From an uncultured Nocardioidaceae bacterium (lineage in GTDB: Bacteria > Actinomycetota > Actinomycetes > Propionibacteriales > Nocardioidaceae): a stretch of 34,046 bases of DNA. Shown piece by piece: positions 8,834-16,115 of this stretch; positions within the stretch are counted from its first letter, which is position 1, and each line of letters starts with the position of its first letter. Made by a program: the position numbers and the translations under genes. Location of the stretch: positions 1 through 34,046 of the forward strand of contig CADCUK010000080.1 of NCBI GenBank assembly GCA_902805865.1. The letters are read 5' to 3'. The notes below the pieces were generated by a model. The model was not told where the DNA came from. It saw only the letters and a program-made list of their open reading frames with translations, and ran no database searches.

Positions 8834-8874
8834 GACCTCTCCTTCCCGTCAGCGCACCCGGTCGGCGAGCAGGA

Positions 8875-8901
8875 CTGGCACTCAGCCACAGTGAGTGCCA
8901 A
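8875..8901 (-). promoter_or_regulatory. CIRCE operator of hrcA
   Basis: On the minus strand TTGGCACTC-N9-GAGTGCCAG; consensus is TTAGCACTC-N9-GAGTGCTAA. The inner eight bases of each arm pair perfectly. It overlaps the expected transcription start. Confidence 0.92.
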
Positions 8902-8906
8902 TCGTA
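8901..8906 (-). promoter_or_regulatory. -10 box of the hrcA-dnaJ-rsmE operon
   Basis: TACGAT on the minus strand, abutting CIRCE; the start of transcription would fall inside the operator. No clear -35. Confidence 0.45.
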
Positions 8907-8947
8907 CCTGCCGGCGAGCGGTGCGCCCGGGCGCGACCGCGTGGAGG

Positions 8948-9199
8948 TCAGCCGAGCCGGGGAGACTTGTCCTGGAGCTCGTCGATCAGCTTGGAGGCGT
9001 CGGCCTTCGACAGCTGCTCCGGGACCTCCGCGCCGGCCTCGGTCGCCAGCGTCTCGAGGTAGGAGTGCTGCGAGGCGGTGGCCGGCTCGTCGCCGGTGAC
9101 CCACGTGTCCGGGTCCTTGGCGGCCTGGTTGTCGGCGGCGTTGTCGGCGGCGTTGTCGGTTGTGGTCCGGGTGCTGTCCTGGGGTGCGTTGTCGGTCAT
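8948..9199 (-). CDS. DUF3072 small protein
   Basis: 83 residues from ATG at 9199. The C-terminal half (DEPATASQHSYLETLATEAG, then LSKADASKLIDELQDKSPRL) matches the DUF3072 family, small actinobacterial proteins of unknown role. The N-terminal 30 residues are a low-complexity Asn/Asp/Ala stretch (NAADNAADNQAA) coded by a 12-bp tandem repeat. The frame continues eight codons upstream, but that part overlaps the possible LexA site region. It is divergent from the metallo-beta-lactamase-fold gene and separated from hrcA by the CIRCE region. Confidence 0.85.
   Translation of the reverse strand: MTDNAPQDSTRTTTDNAADNAADNQAAKDPDTWVTGDEPATASQHSYLETLATEAGAEVPEQLSKADASKLIDELQDKSPRLG
9128..9159. repeat. 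12-bp tandem repeat in the DUF3072 gene
   Basis: GTTGTCGGCGGC repeated about 2.6 times (plus-strand reading), encoding the NAAD repeats near the N-terminus. Confidence 0.8.
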
Positions 9200-9226
9200 G
9201 CCCCCGGCATACCCGCGCCCCACCGC

Positions 9227-9242
9227 TCGTACACATGTTCGA
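9227..9242. promoter_or_regulatory. LexA (SOS) box-like site
   Basis: TCGTACACATGTTCGA matches the actinobacterial SOS box TCGAAC-N4-GTTCGA at 11 of 12 defined positions. It lies between the divergent DUF3072 (start 9199) and hydrolase (start 9270) genes and covers the -35 region of the latter. Confidence 0.45.
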
Positions 9243-9257
9243 ACGGGATCACCTGGC

Positions 9258-9263
9258 TACGGT
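9258..9263 (+). promoter_or_regulatory. -10 box of the metallo-hydrolase gene (leaderless)
   Basis: TACGGT, 6 bp before the ATG at 9270. Confidence 0.45.
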
Positions 9264-9269
9264 GGGGCG

Positions 9270-10145
9270 ATGGCCGGACCGAAGCTCGTCGCCGACAAGG
9301 GGTTCACCGAGGTCGCCCACCGCGTGTGGGTCGCCCGGCACGCATGGCTCGACGTCAACGTCACGGTCGTCGCCGGCGACCGCGGGCTGCTCGTCGTCGC
9401 CGCCCTCGGCGCCGACCGGGCTGCCCGGGCTCTGGCGGAGGAGCTGCGGCGGCTCGGCCGCGGCGAGGTGGTCGCCGTGGTGAACACCCACGAGCACTTC
9501 GACCACACCTTCGGCAACCGGGCCCTCCGCGACGCTTGGCCGGAGGCCCAGCTGGTCGCCCACGAGGACGCGGCGGCCAGCACGGTCGCCTCGGGCGACG
9601 CCGCCAAGGCGGTGTACGCCGACGACGTCGACGACCCGCACCGGGCCGACGTCCTGGCCACCGAACCGCTCCCCGCCGACCGGACCTTCTCGTCGGTGTG
9701 GGCGCTGGACCTCGGCGACCGGGTGGCCGAGGTCGTGCACCCCGGCCGGGGGCACACCGCGGGGGACGTGGTGGTCCGGGTCCCGGACGCCGACGTGCTG
9801 GTTGCCGGTGACCTCGTGGAGGAGTCCGCCCCGCCGTCGTACGGGCCGGACTCGTTCCCGCTGGACTGGCCTGCCTCGCTGGACCTCGCGCTCGGGCTCG
9901 TCGGGGACGGCACGGTCGTGGTCCCGGGCCACGGCGACGTGGTCGGCATCGACTTCGTCCGTGACCAGCGCGGGGACATCGGCATGGTCGCGGAGACCAT
10001 CTACGACCTCGCGTCGAGGTCCGTGCCGCTGGAGGACGCGCTGCGCCACACCGAGTGGCCCTTCCCCGCCGAGCGGCTCGGGGACGCGGTGCGGCGTGGC
10101 TACGAGCAGGTCCCCCGCACCGCCCGCCGCCTGCCCCTGGTGTGA
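9270..10145 (+). CDS. Metallo-beta-lactamase-fold hydrolase
   Basis: 291 residues. The zinc motif HEHFDH is at 74-79 (VVNTHEHFDHTFGN), with later ligands in HPGRGHTAGD and VLVAGDLVEE and the final VVPGHGDV, so the active site is complete. The substrate cannot be told from sequence; the family includes quorum-lactone hydrolases, glyoxalase II-like and persulfide enzymes. The start ATG 9270 is chosen because a TACGGT -10 is 6 bp upstream; the longer open frame is a shadow of DUF3072. A LexA-like box overlaps the promoter, hinting at damage-linked control (inference). Confidence 0.92.
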   Translation: MAGPKLVADKGFTEVAHRVWVARHAWLDVNVTVVAGDRGLLVVAALGADRAARALAEELRRLGRGEVVAVVNTHEHFDHTFGNRALRDAWPEAQLVAHEDAAASTVASGDAAKAVYADDVDDPHRADVLATEPLPADRTFSSVWALDLGDRVAEVVHPGRGHTAGDVVVRVPDADVLVAGDLVEESAPPSYGPDSFPLDWPASLDLALGLVGDGTVVVPGHGDVVGIDFVRDQRGDIGMVAETIYDLASRSVPLEDALRHTEWPFPAERLGDAVRRGYEQVPRTARRLPLV

Positions 10146-10162
10146 CCCGGGTCCGACCTCCC

Positions 10163-10178
10163 GGGCGGCGCGCCGCCC
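10163..10178. terminator. GC-rich palindrome after the metallo-hydrolase gene
   Basis: GGGCGGCGCGCCGCCC, a perfect 16-bp palindrome 18 bp after the stop codon and 23 bp before the next promoter. Likely a terminator hairpin; no T-tract. Confidence 0.4.
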
Positions 10179-10200
10179 TCGAGCCACGGACGGCGCCACC

Positions 10201-10206
10201 TAGCGT
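10201..10206 (+). promoter_or_regulatory. -10 box of the DUF3097 gene (leaderless)
   Basis: TAGCGT, 8 bp before the ATG at 10215. Confidence 0.45.
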
Positions 10207-10214
10207 TGGCAGGT

Positions 10215-11069
10215 ATGTCCTACGACCGCTACGGCTCCGACGTCCTGAACACCGACTGGCGCGCCCCCAAGCGCGGCCGGGCCGTGGAGATCTCCGCCGA
10301 CAAGGGGCTCGTCGTCGAGGAGGTGACCACGGACTGGTGCGGTGAGATCGTCGCCGTCGAGCGGGACCTGGACACGGTCACCCTCGAGGACCGCAGGGGA
10401 CGCCGCAGGACCTTCCCGCTCGGCACGGGCTTCCTCCTCGAGGGTGTGCCGGTCATCCTCCGGCCGCCGTCCCGGCAGGGCCCCGCTGTCCCCACCCGCA
10501 CCGCCTCCGGCTCGGTCGCGGTGCCCGGCACCCGCGCCAGGGTCGCCCGCGCGAGCCGGATCTTCGTCGAGGGCCGGCACGACGCCGAGCTCGTCGAGAA
10601 GGTGTGGGGCGACGACCTGCGCGTCGAGGGCGTGGTCGTGGAGTACCTCGACGGCATCGACGACCTCGGCGACCAGCTCGCCGACTTCCGCCCCGCGGCC
10701 GAGCGACGTGTCGGGGTGCTCGTGGACCACCTCGTGCCCGGGTCGAAGGAGAGCCGGATCGCGGCCTCGGTCGCCAAGAGCCCGGTCGGTCGCCACGTCC
10801 TCATCGTGGGTCACCCCTTCGTCGACGTCTGGCAGGCCGTCAAGCCGGACCGGCTCGGACTGCAGGCGTGGCCGACCGTCCCCCGCAACGTCGAGTGGAA
10901 GCACGGGATCTGCCAGAGCCTCGGCTGGCCGCACCGGGACCAGAGCGACATCGCGCGCGCCTGGAAACGGATACTGTCGAAGGTGCAGGGCTTCAACGAC
11001 CTCGAGCCCGCTCTGCTGGGCCGGGTCGAGGAGCTGATCGACTTCGTGACCTCGCCGGAGGGCCCATGA
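10215..11069 (+). CDS. DUF3097 protein with TOPRIM-like segment
   Basis: 284 residues. The N-terminal signature MSYDRYGSDVL with KRGRAVEISADKGLVVE is characteristic of the actinobacterial DUF3097 family, whose function is unknown. Residues 114-185 look like a TOPRIM core: a strand ending in VEG with D123 (SRIFVEGRHDAELVEKVW), then a second strand before D171 (RRVGVLVDHLVPGSKESRIA). TOPRIM is the metal-binding fold of primases, topoisomerases and RNase M5. The second aspartate of DxD is not conserved here, so activity is uncertain. The stop overlaps the DUF4870 gene by 4 bp (ATGA). A TTG at 10206 is possible but overlaps the -10. Confidence 0.9.
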   Translation: MSYDRYGSDVLNTDWRAPKRGRAVEISADKGLVVEEVTTDWCGEIVAVERDLDTVTLEDRRGRRRTFPLGTGFLLEGVPVILRPPSRQGPAVPTRTASGSVAVPGTRARVARASRIFVEGRHDAELVEKVWGDDLRVEGVVVEYLDGIDDLGDQLADFRPAAERRVGVLVDHLVPGSKESRIAASVAKSPVGRHVLIVGHPFVDVWQAVKPDRLGLQAWPTVPRNVEWKHGICQSLGWPHRDQSDIARAWKRILSKVQGFNDLEPALLGRVEELIDFVTSPEGP

Positions 11070-11461
11070 GCATGCGTGACAGGCCGACCGGCCCGGGCAC
11101 TCCGGCGTCGTCCTCGCGGCAGCCCGCGACCTCGGAGGAGCGCACCTGGGGCTGGGTCTCGCACGCAGGCTCGTTCGTCGGCGCCGCGATCGCGATGGCA
11201 TTCGTCGTGCCGCTGGTGATCATGCTGACCAAGGGCAAGCAGTCCGCGTTCGTGCGGCGGCATGCCGTCGAGTCGCTGAACTTCCAGATCTCGGCGCTGA
11301 TCTACGCCGCGGTCTCCGCTCTGCTCGCGCTCGTGGTCATCGGACTTCTCATGCTCCTCGCGCTCGCGGTCTTCTACGTGGTCGTGGTCGTGCTCGCCAC
11401 GGTGAAGGCCGCGAGCGGCGAGGAGTACCGCTACCCGCTCACGCTCCGGCTGGTCAGCTGA
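11066..11461 (+). CDS. DUF4870 membrane protein
   Basis: 131 residues. After a polar N-terminus of about 25 residues, EERTWGWVSHAGSFVG and the RRHAVESLNFQIS motif mark DUF4870. Three hydrophobic segments are seen (about 36-54, 72-93 and 95-115). The family is of unknown function. The start ATG 11066 overlaps the DUF3097 stop, so the two are cotranslated. An in-frame ATG at 11072 is a second possible start. It converges with the TM2 gene, 18 bp away. Confidence 0.9.
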   Translation: MSMRDRPTGPGTPASSSRQPATSEERTWGWVSHAGSFVGAAIAMAFVVPLVIMLTKGKQSAFVRRHAVESLNFQISALIYAAVSALLALVVIGLLMLLALAVFYVVVVVLATVKAASGEEYRYPLTLRLVS

Positions 11462-11479
11462 GCGCCAGGAGCCGGGTGG

Positions 11480-12019
11480 TCAGGACTTCAGGATCCGTCC
11501 CTGCGCGTCCTTGGCGTCGTCCTTGGTCAGGATCAAGATGCCGTCGATCAGCGACCAGAGGTGGCCCACGCCGCAGGTGACGATCGACACGAGCAGCATC
11601 GCGACACCGAGCCCGACCTGGCCCATGTACATCCTCCCGACACCGGAGATGAAGATGTTCAGCAGTCCGGCGGCGAGCTTCGACTTGTCCGAGTAGGGGA
11701 TGCCGGTGCCGGGGTGGATGCCGTACGGCGCACCGGCCTGGCCCTGCGGGAAGCCGGGCTGCTGGAAGCCGGGCTGCTGGAAACCCTGCTGCTGGTAGCC
11801 CGGGTCCTGGTACGGCGCGGGCGGCGGCGGCTGGCCGTACTGCGGCTGCTGCTGGGCCGGGTCGTAGCCGGGCGGCGGCGGCGGGGCCTCCTGGCCGTAC
11901 TGCTCGCCGTGGGTGGTGATCGGGTCACCGTGCGGCGGCGGCGGAGGCGCCGGCGGCAGCGGGGACGTGTCGTCGGGACCCGGCTGGTTCGGGTCGTTGG
12001 GGTCCGGGGTCTGTGTCAT
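11480..12019 (-). CDS. TM2-domain protein with Pro/Gln-rich N-terminus
   Basis: 179 residues. Residues 1-105 are a Pro/Gln/Tyr/Gly-rich disordered stretch with repeated GFQQP units. From about 108 a TM2 domain follows (SKLAAGLLNIFISGVGRMYMG, then TCGVGHLWSLIDGILIL): two helices joined by a short turn. TM2 proteins are membrane proteins of unknown function. A TAGGGT -10 lies 6 bp upstream of the ATG at 12019, within the 3' end region next to hemW. Confidence 0.92.
   Translation of the reverse strand: MTQTPDPNDPNQPGPDDTSPLPPAPPPPPHGDPITTHGEQYGQEAPPPPPGYDPAQQQPQYGQPPPPAPYQDPGYQQQGFQQPGFQQPGFPQGQAGAPYGIHPGTGIPYSDKSKLAAGLLNIFISGVGRMYMGQVGLGVAMLLVSIVTCGVGHLWSLIDGILILTKDDAKDAQGRILKS
11751..11795. 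repeat. 15-bp tandem repeat in the TM2 gene
   Basis: Two identical 15-bp units (11751-11765 and 11766-11780) and one diverged unit (11781-11795), encoding GFQQP-type repeats. Confidence 0.75.
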
Positions 12020-12025
12020 GGGGAC

Positions 12026-12031
12026 ACCCTA
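12026..12031 (-). promoter_or_regulatory. -10 box of the TM2 gene (leaderless)
   Basis: TAGGGT on the minus strand, 6 bp before the ATG at 12019. Confidence 0.45.
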
Positions 12032-12037
12032 GGACGA

Positions 12038-13264
12038 TCAGGGCACCAGGTCGCGTACAACGGCGTCAGCAAGGAGCCGTCCTTCACGAGTCAGGACCAC
12101 CCGCTCCCCCTGGATGCCCACAAGTCCCGAATCGCGCAGGCCCGGCAGCCTGCTGCGACCGTGCTCGTCGAGCACCGAGACCGGAAGTCCGTCGACCAGG
12201 CGGGTCTCGAGCAGGATCCGCTCCATCCGGGCGGTGGGCTCGTCGAGGACCTCGCGCGCCTCGGCCGGTGAGACCCCGTCGGCGATCCGCGCGGCATAGG
12301 CGCGCGGGTTCCGGACGTTCCAGAACCGCACGCCCCCGACGTGGGAGTGCGCGCCGGGACCGATCCCCCACCAGTCGCCGCCGCGCCAGTAGAGCAGGTT
12401 GTGGCGGCACTGTGCCGCCTCGTCCCGCGCCCAGTTCGACAGCTCGTACCACGACAGCCCGGCCGCGGTCAGCGCCTCGTCGGCGAGCAGGTACTTGTCG
12501 GCCAGGTCGTCGTCGTCCGGCGACGGCACCTCGCCGCGCACCACGCGACGCGCGAGCGCGGTGCCGTCCTCCACGATCAGGGCGTACGCCGAGACATGGT
12601 CCGGCCCGCAGGCCAACGCGGCCTCCAGCGACCGACGCCAGTCGTCGAGCGACTCCCCCGGCGTGCCGTAGATCAGGTCCAGGCTCACCTGCTCGAACCC
12701 GGCCTCGCGGGCCCACTGCACCGCGCGCGGGACACCCTCCGGGTCGTGGGTCCGGTCGAGCACCCGGAGCACGTGGGACACCGAGGACTGCATGCCGAAC
12801 GAGATGCGGTTGAAGCCGCCGGCGCGCAGGACCTCGAGGTCGGCCGGCGAGACGCTGTCGGGGTTCGCCTCCGTCGTCACCTCGGCGTCGGGTGCGAGAC
12901 CGAAGGAGTCGTCGATCGCGCCGAGGATGCGGGCCAGGTCGGTGGGTGGCAGCAGCGTCGGGGTGCCACCGCCGAAGAACACGGTCTCGACCGGCCGGTC
13001 CGTCCCGGCCAGCACCCGGTGGGCGAACCCGACCTCGGCGACCGCCGCGTCGGCGTACGTCTCGCGCGATGCGCCGGGCGGGCCACCGGGCGGACCGAGC
13101 TCGGCGGCGGTGTAGGTGTTGAAGTCGCAGTAGCCGCACCGTTTCGCGCAGAACGGCACGTGGACGTACAGACCGAGACCCCGCTCCCCTGCCGAGGCGA
13201 GCGCTGCGGCTGGCAGCGCGCCGTCGGCGGGAGCGGGGTCACCGTCTGGTGGGGCAGAGCCCAT
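12038..13264 (-). CDS. hemW: Radical SAM HemW-type protein (heme chaperone-like)
   Basis: 408 residues. The radical SAM cluster motif CAKRCGYC gives C39, C43 and C46, following GLYVHVPF. The next expected motifs are present: VFFGGGTPTLLP, TTEANPDS, FNRISFGMQSS and DLIYGTPGES. HemW, once called oxygen-independent coproporphyrinogen III oxidase-like, binds heme and a 4Fe-4S cluster and acts in heme delivery. The start ATG 13264 lies 21 bp after the fadD-type gene's stop, on the same strand. The first 28 residues are a poorly conserved Pro/Ala leader. Confidence 0.95.
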   Translation of the reverse strand: MGSAPPDGDPAPADGALPAAALASAGERGLGLYVHVPFCAKRCGYCDFNTYTAAELGPPGGPPGASRETYADAAVAEVGFAHRVLAGTDRPVETVFFGGGTPTLLPPTDLARILGAIDDSFGLAPDAEVTTEANPDSVSPADLEVLRAGGFNRISFGMQSSVSHVLRVLDRTHDPEGVPRAVQWAREAGFEQVSLDLIYGTPGESLDDWRRSLEAALACGPDHVSAYALIVEDGTALARRVVRGEVPSPDDDDLADKYLLADEALTAAGLSWYELSNWARDEAAQCRHNLLYWRGGDWWGIGPGAHSHVGGVRFWNVRNPRAYAARIADGVSPAEAREVLDEPTARMERILLETRLVDGLPVSVLDEHGRSRLPGLRDSGLVGIQGERVVLTREGRLLADAVVRDLVP

Positions 13265-13285
13265 CAGGTCACCATCGTGCGGTCA

Positions 13286-15103
13286 TCAGGAGGCGTACAT
13301 CTCCTCGATCTGGGACTTGAAGTTCTGCTCGACGACCTTGCGCTTGACCTTCATCGAGGGCGTCAGCTCGTTGTCCTCGATGCTGAGGTCGCGGTCGAGC
13401 AGCTTCCACTTCTTGATGGTCTCCCAGCGGTTCAGCTTGGAGTTCATCTGGTCGATGTAGCCGCCGACCATCTCCTCGACCTCGGGCAGCTGCACGATCT
13501 CGGAGTAGCTGAGCCCGCTCTTGCCGTGGTGGGTCGCCCACTCCTGCATCTGGTCGGGGTCGAGCGTGACCAGCGCGACGACGTAGTTGCGGTCGTTGCC
13601 GTGGACGAGGAACTGGCTGGCGTAGGGGCAGATCGCCTTGAACGTCGACTCGATCGACGACGGGGCGATGTACTTGCCGCCGGAGGTCTTGAAGAGGTCC
13701 TTCTTGCGGTCGGTGATCTTCAGGTGCTCGCCGTCGAACTCGCCGATGTCGCCGGTGTGGAGCCAGCCGTCCTTGAGCGTCTCCGCCGTCTCCTCGGGCA
13801 TGTTGTGGTAGCCCTCCATGACGTGCGGGCCCTTGATGAGGACCTCACCGTCCTCGGCGATCTTCACCTCGGTGCCCGGGAACGGGATGCCCACGGCGCC
13901 GTACTTGTAGTCGTCGGGGTGGTTGACGACCGCACCCGCGGAGGACTCGGTCATGCCGTAGCCCTCCAGGATGAGGATGCCGGCCACGCCGAACCACTCG
14001 GCGACCTCCTTGTTGAGCGCCGCGGCGCCGGAGATGAAGAAGCGGACCCGCCCGCCGAAGCGGTCGCGGATCTTGCTGTAGACGAGCCGGTCGAAGAGGC
14101 CGTGCTGCAGCTTCAGCGGCAGCGGCACCGACTTGCCCTGGGCCTGGAGCTCCTTGACCTTGAAGCCGACCGCGAACGCCTGGTCGAAGATCTTCTTCTT
14201 CGCGCCGCCCTCCTGCTCCTGCATCGCCATGATCCGGCCGTGGGCCTTCTCGAAGATGCGCGGAGCGGCGCCCATGAACGTCGGCTTCACGACGGCGAGG
14301 TTGTCGATGATCTTCTCGACCCGGCCGTCGACCGCGGTGGCGAAACCGCAGGCGAGCTGGGTGGAGAGCAGCACCTTGCCGAACGAGTGCGCCATCGGCA
14401 GCCACAGGAACTGCAGGTCGTCCTCGGAGAGGATCCCCTGCGCCTGGATCGCGGCGCCCTCGAACGTCCACGACGAGTGCCGCAGCCGCACGCCCTTGGG
14501 GCGCCCGGTGGTCCCGGAGGTGTAGATGAGGGTGGCGAGCGAGTCGCCGGAGGTCGCTGCGATGCGCTCGTCGACGACGTTGGCGTCCTGGTTCAGCTGC
14601 TCCTCGCCGAGCTTCTCGAGGTCGGTGAGGCTGATGATCCAGTCGCCGTCCGGCGTACCGTCGAAGGTGACGACCTTGGTCACCAGCGGCAGCTCGGACT
14701 TCTTCTCCTTGAGCTTCGCGATCTGCGAGTCGTCCTCGGCGAAGACCACGCGGCACTCGGAGTCGGCGAGGATGTAGCCGACGTCGTCGGTGTTGGTCGA
14801 CGGGTAGACCGTCGTGGTGGCGACACCGGCGCACATGTTGGCCAGGTCCGCGAGGATCCACTCGTAGCGCGTGCCGGAGGCGATGCCGACCCGCTCGCCG
14901 GCGTCCACGCCCAGGGACACCAGACCGGCAGCAAGCCGGTTCACCCGGTCGCCGACCTCACGCCAGGTGACGGACTCCCACTGCTCCCCGACGGGGTAGC
15001 GGTACGCCTCTCGGCTGCCGCTCTTCTCCACCCGCTGACGGAACTGCTCACCGACCGTCATCGGACGGTTCTCGATCCCGGTCAGATCATTGACAACTGC
15101 CAC
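13286..15103 (-). CDS. Long-chain fatty acid-CoA ligase (AMP-binding, FadD15-type)
   Basis: 605 residues. The AMP-binding loop TLIYTSGTTGRPKG is at 191-204; GYGMTESS, the TGD motif of HTGDIGEFD and the hinge ITDRKKDLFKTSGGKYIAP follow in order. It activates fatty acids with ATP and CoA. I chose GTG at 15103-15101 because GGAGG lies about 10 bp upstream; the open frame reaches a TTG at 15157, but that codon overlaps the promoter. A TAGGTT -10 at 15161-15156 predicts a leader of about 46 nt. Confidence 0.93.
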   Translation of the reverse strand: MAVVNDLTGIENRPMTVGEQFRQRVEKSGSREAYRYPVGEQWESVTWREVGDRVNRLAAGLVSLGVDAGERVGIASGTRYEWILADLANMCAGVATTTVYPSTNTDDVGYILADSECRVVFAEDDSQIAKLKEKKSELPLVTKVVTFDGTPDGDWIISLTDLEKLGEEQLNQDANVVDERIAATSGDSLATLIYTSGTTGRPKGVRLRHSSWTFEGAAIQAQGILSEDDLQFLWLPMAHSFGKVLLSTQLACGFATAVDGRVEKIIDNLAVVKPTFMGAAPRIFEKAHGRIMAMQEQEGGAKKKIFDQAFAVGFKVKELQAQGKSVPLPLKLQHGLFDRLVYSKIRDRFGGRVRFFISGAAALNKEVAEWFGVAGILILEGYGMTESSAGAVVNHPDDYKYGAVGIPFPGTEVKIAEDGEVLIKGPHVMEGYHNMPEETAETLKDGWLHTGDIGEFDGEHLKITDRKKDLFKTSGGKYIAPSSIESTFKAICPYASQFLVHGNDRNYVVALVTLDPDQMQEWATHHGKSGLSYSEIVQLPEVEEMVGGYIDQMNSKLNRWETIKKWKLLDRDLSIEDNELTPSMKVKRKVVEQNFKSQIEEMYAS

Positions 15104-15155
15104 CCGGAAAACACCTCCACGTAAGGCCCACGTGACGTGGGCTCCATCACAGGAC

Positions 15156-15161
15156 AACCTA
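15156..15161 (-). promoter_or_regulatory. -10 box of the acyl-CoA synthetase gene
   Basis: TAGGTT on the minus strand, giving a transcript start near 15149 and a leader containing the GGAGG of the GTG start. Confidence 0.4.
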
Positions 15162-15172
15162 GTTCACTGTCC

Positions 15173-15202
15173 CCAGCCGTAGGTAGGCACTCCGACGGCT
15201 GG
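15173..15202. terminator. Hairpin at the end of the B12 operon
   Basis: CCAGCCGT (15173-15180) and ACGGCTGG (15195-15202) form an 8-bp stem with a 14-nt loop, 10 bp past the stop of the operon's last gene and upstream of the acyl-CoA synthetase promoter. Confidence 0.5.
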
Positions 15203-15212
15203 ACCGGGAAAG

Positions 15213-16115
15213 TCATTCCTGGACGGCCTTGGCGATCGTGATGCTGCGCGTGATCCCGGTCGGGTCGGGGGTCCTCTCCTCCAGCTCCCAGACGGCGTTG
15301 AGCACCACCCGGAGCACCGCCCAGTCGCGCGCCCGGTCCTCGTCGAGGCCGGCAGCGTCGACGATCGTGTGGAACCGACGGCGTACGGCGTTGCGGACGT
15401 CGCCGGAGCCGACCACCTCGTCCCAGCGGTTCCACAGCATCGGCGCGGGCTCGAAGTGCGGGTCGCCGCTCAGCGGCTTGGGGTCGATGACCAGCCACGG
15501 CTCGCGGTCCGCGGCCAGGACGTTGTCGTAGTGCAGGTCGCCGTGGAGCAGGACGCCGTCGGTGACCGGGTCGTCGACGAGGTCGCGGGTGATCGCGAGG
15601 CACTGCTCGACCATCCTCCGCGGGATCGGCGCGTTGCGGGGCAGGGCCTGGAGCTGGCCCTGCCAGCGACCGAGCTCCGCTGACAACCGCCGCGGCTGCG
15701 GCGGCGCCGGGATGTGCAGCCTGGCGTAGCGCTCCCCCACCACCTCGCACGCCTCGAGGTCCCACAGCTCCGACAGCGTCTCCTCGTGGAGCCGCTCGAG
15801 GAGCATGGCCCGGCGGTGCGGGTCGGCGCGGAGCAGCTGAACAGCCCCGTTGCCGTGCCAGTGCTGCAGCGCCAGCGCCTCGTGCTCGGACTCGCGGTCC
15901 GGGAAGCCGACCTTCAGCACTGCCGGCCGGCCCGAGGCGGTGCGCACCGGAGCGACCATCGAGCAGTACCCGTGGTTGAGCGGGCCGTCCAGGGTGAGCT
16001 GCCACTCCTCGAGCACCCCGCGGAACGTTCCTGGCAGTGCTGCCACCCAGGCCGACCAGTCGTCGCCCCTGGCGGTCATCGCGAGGACGCCGGCAGGCAG
16101 CTCCAGCGGGATCAT
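15213..16115 (-). CDS. APH(6)-type small-molecule kinase at end of B12 operon
   Basis: 300 residues. Kinase core motifs are complete: VLKVGFPDRESEHEALAL (ATP-lysine and helix C), LLHGDLHYDNVL (catalytic loop) and WLVIDPKPLSGDPHFEPAPM (metal-binding Asp). This matches the aminoglycoside/hydroxyurea phosphotransferase family, which includes streptomycin 6-kinases. Many chromosomal members are not resistance genes. The start ATG 16115 overlaps the S-component stop by 4 bp (ATGA), so it belongs to the riboswitch-controlled operon. A role in handling an imported corrinoid or precursor is conceivable but unproven; phosphorylation of an aminoglycoside is the default family guess. Confidence 0.88.
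   Translation of the reverse strand: MIPLELPAGVLAMTARGDDWSAWVAALPGTFRGVLEEWQLTLDGPLNHGYCSMVAPVRTASGRPAVLKVGFPDRESEHEALALQHWHGNGAVQLLRADPHRRAMLLERLHEETLSELWDLEACEVVGERYARLHIPAPPQPRRLSAELGRWQGQLQALPRNAPIPRRMVEQCLAITRDLVDDPVTDGVLLHGDLHYDNVLAADREPWLVIDPKPLSGDPHFEPAPMLWNRWDEVVGSGDVRNAVRRRFHTIVDAAGLDEDRARDWAVLRVVLNAVWELEERTPDPTGITRSITIAKAVQE

Noticed and set aside
12341-15124. A 927-codon open frame on the plus strand across hemW and the acyl-CoA synthetase gene
   Set aside because: It is antisense to two clear families and its translation is Val/Asp/Leu/Arg-rich low-complexity, typical of GC-rich shadow frames.
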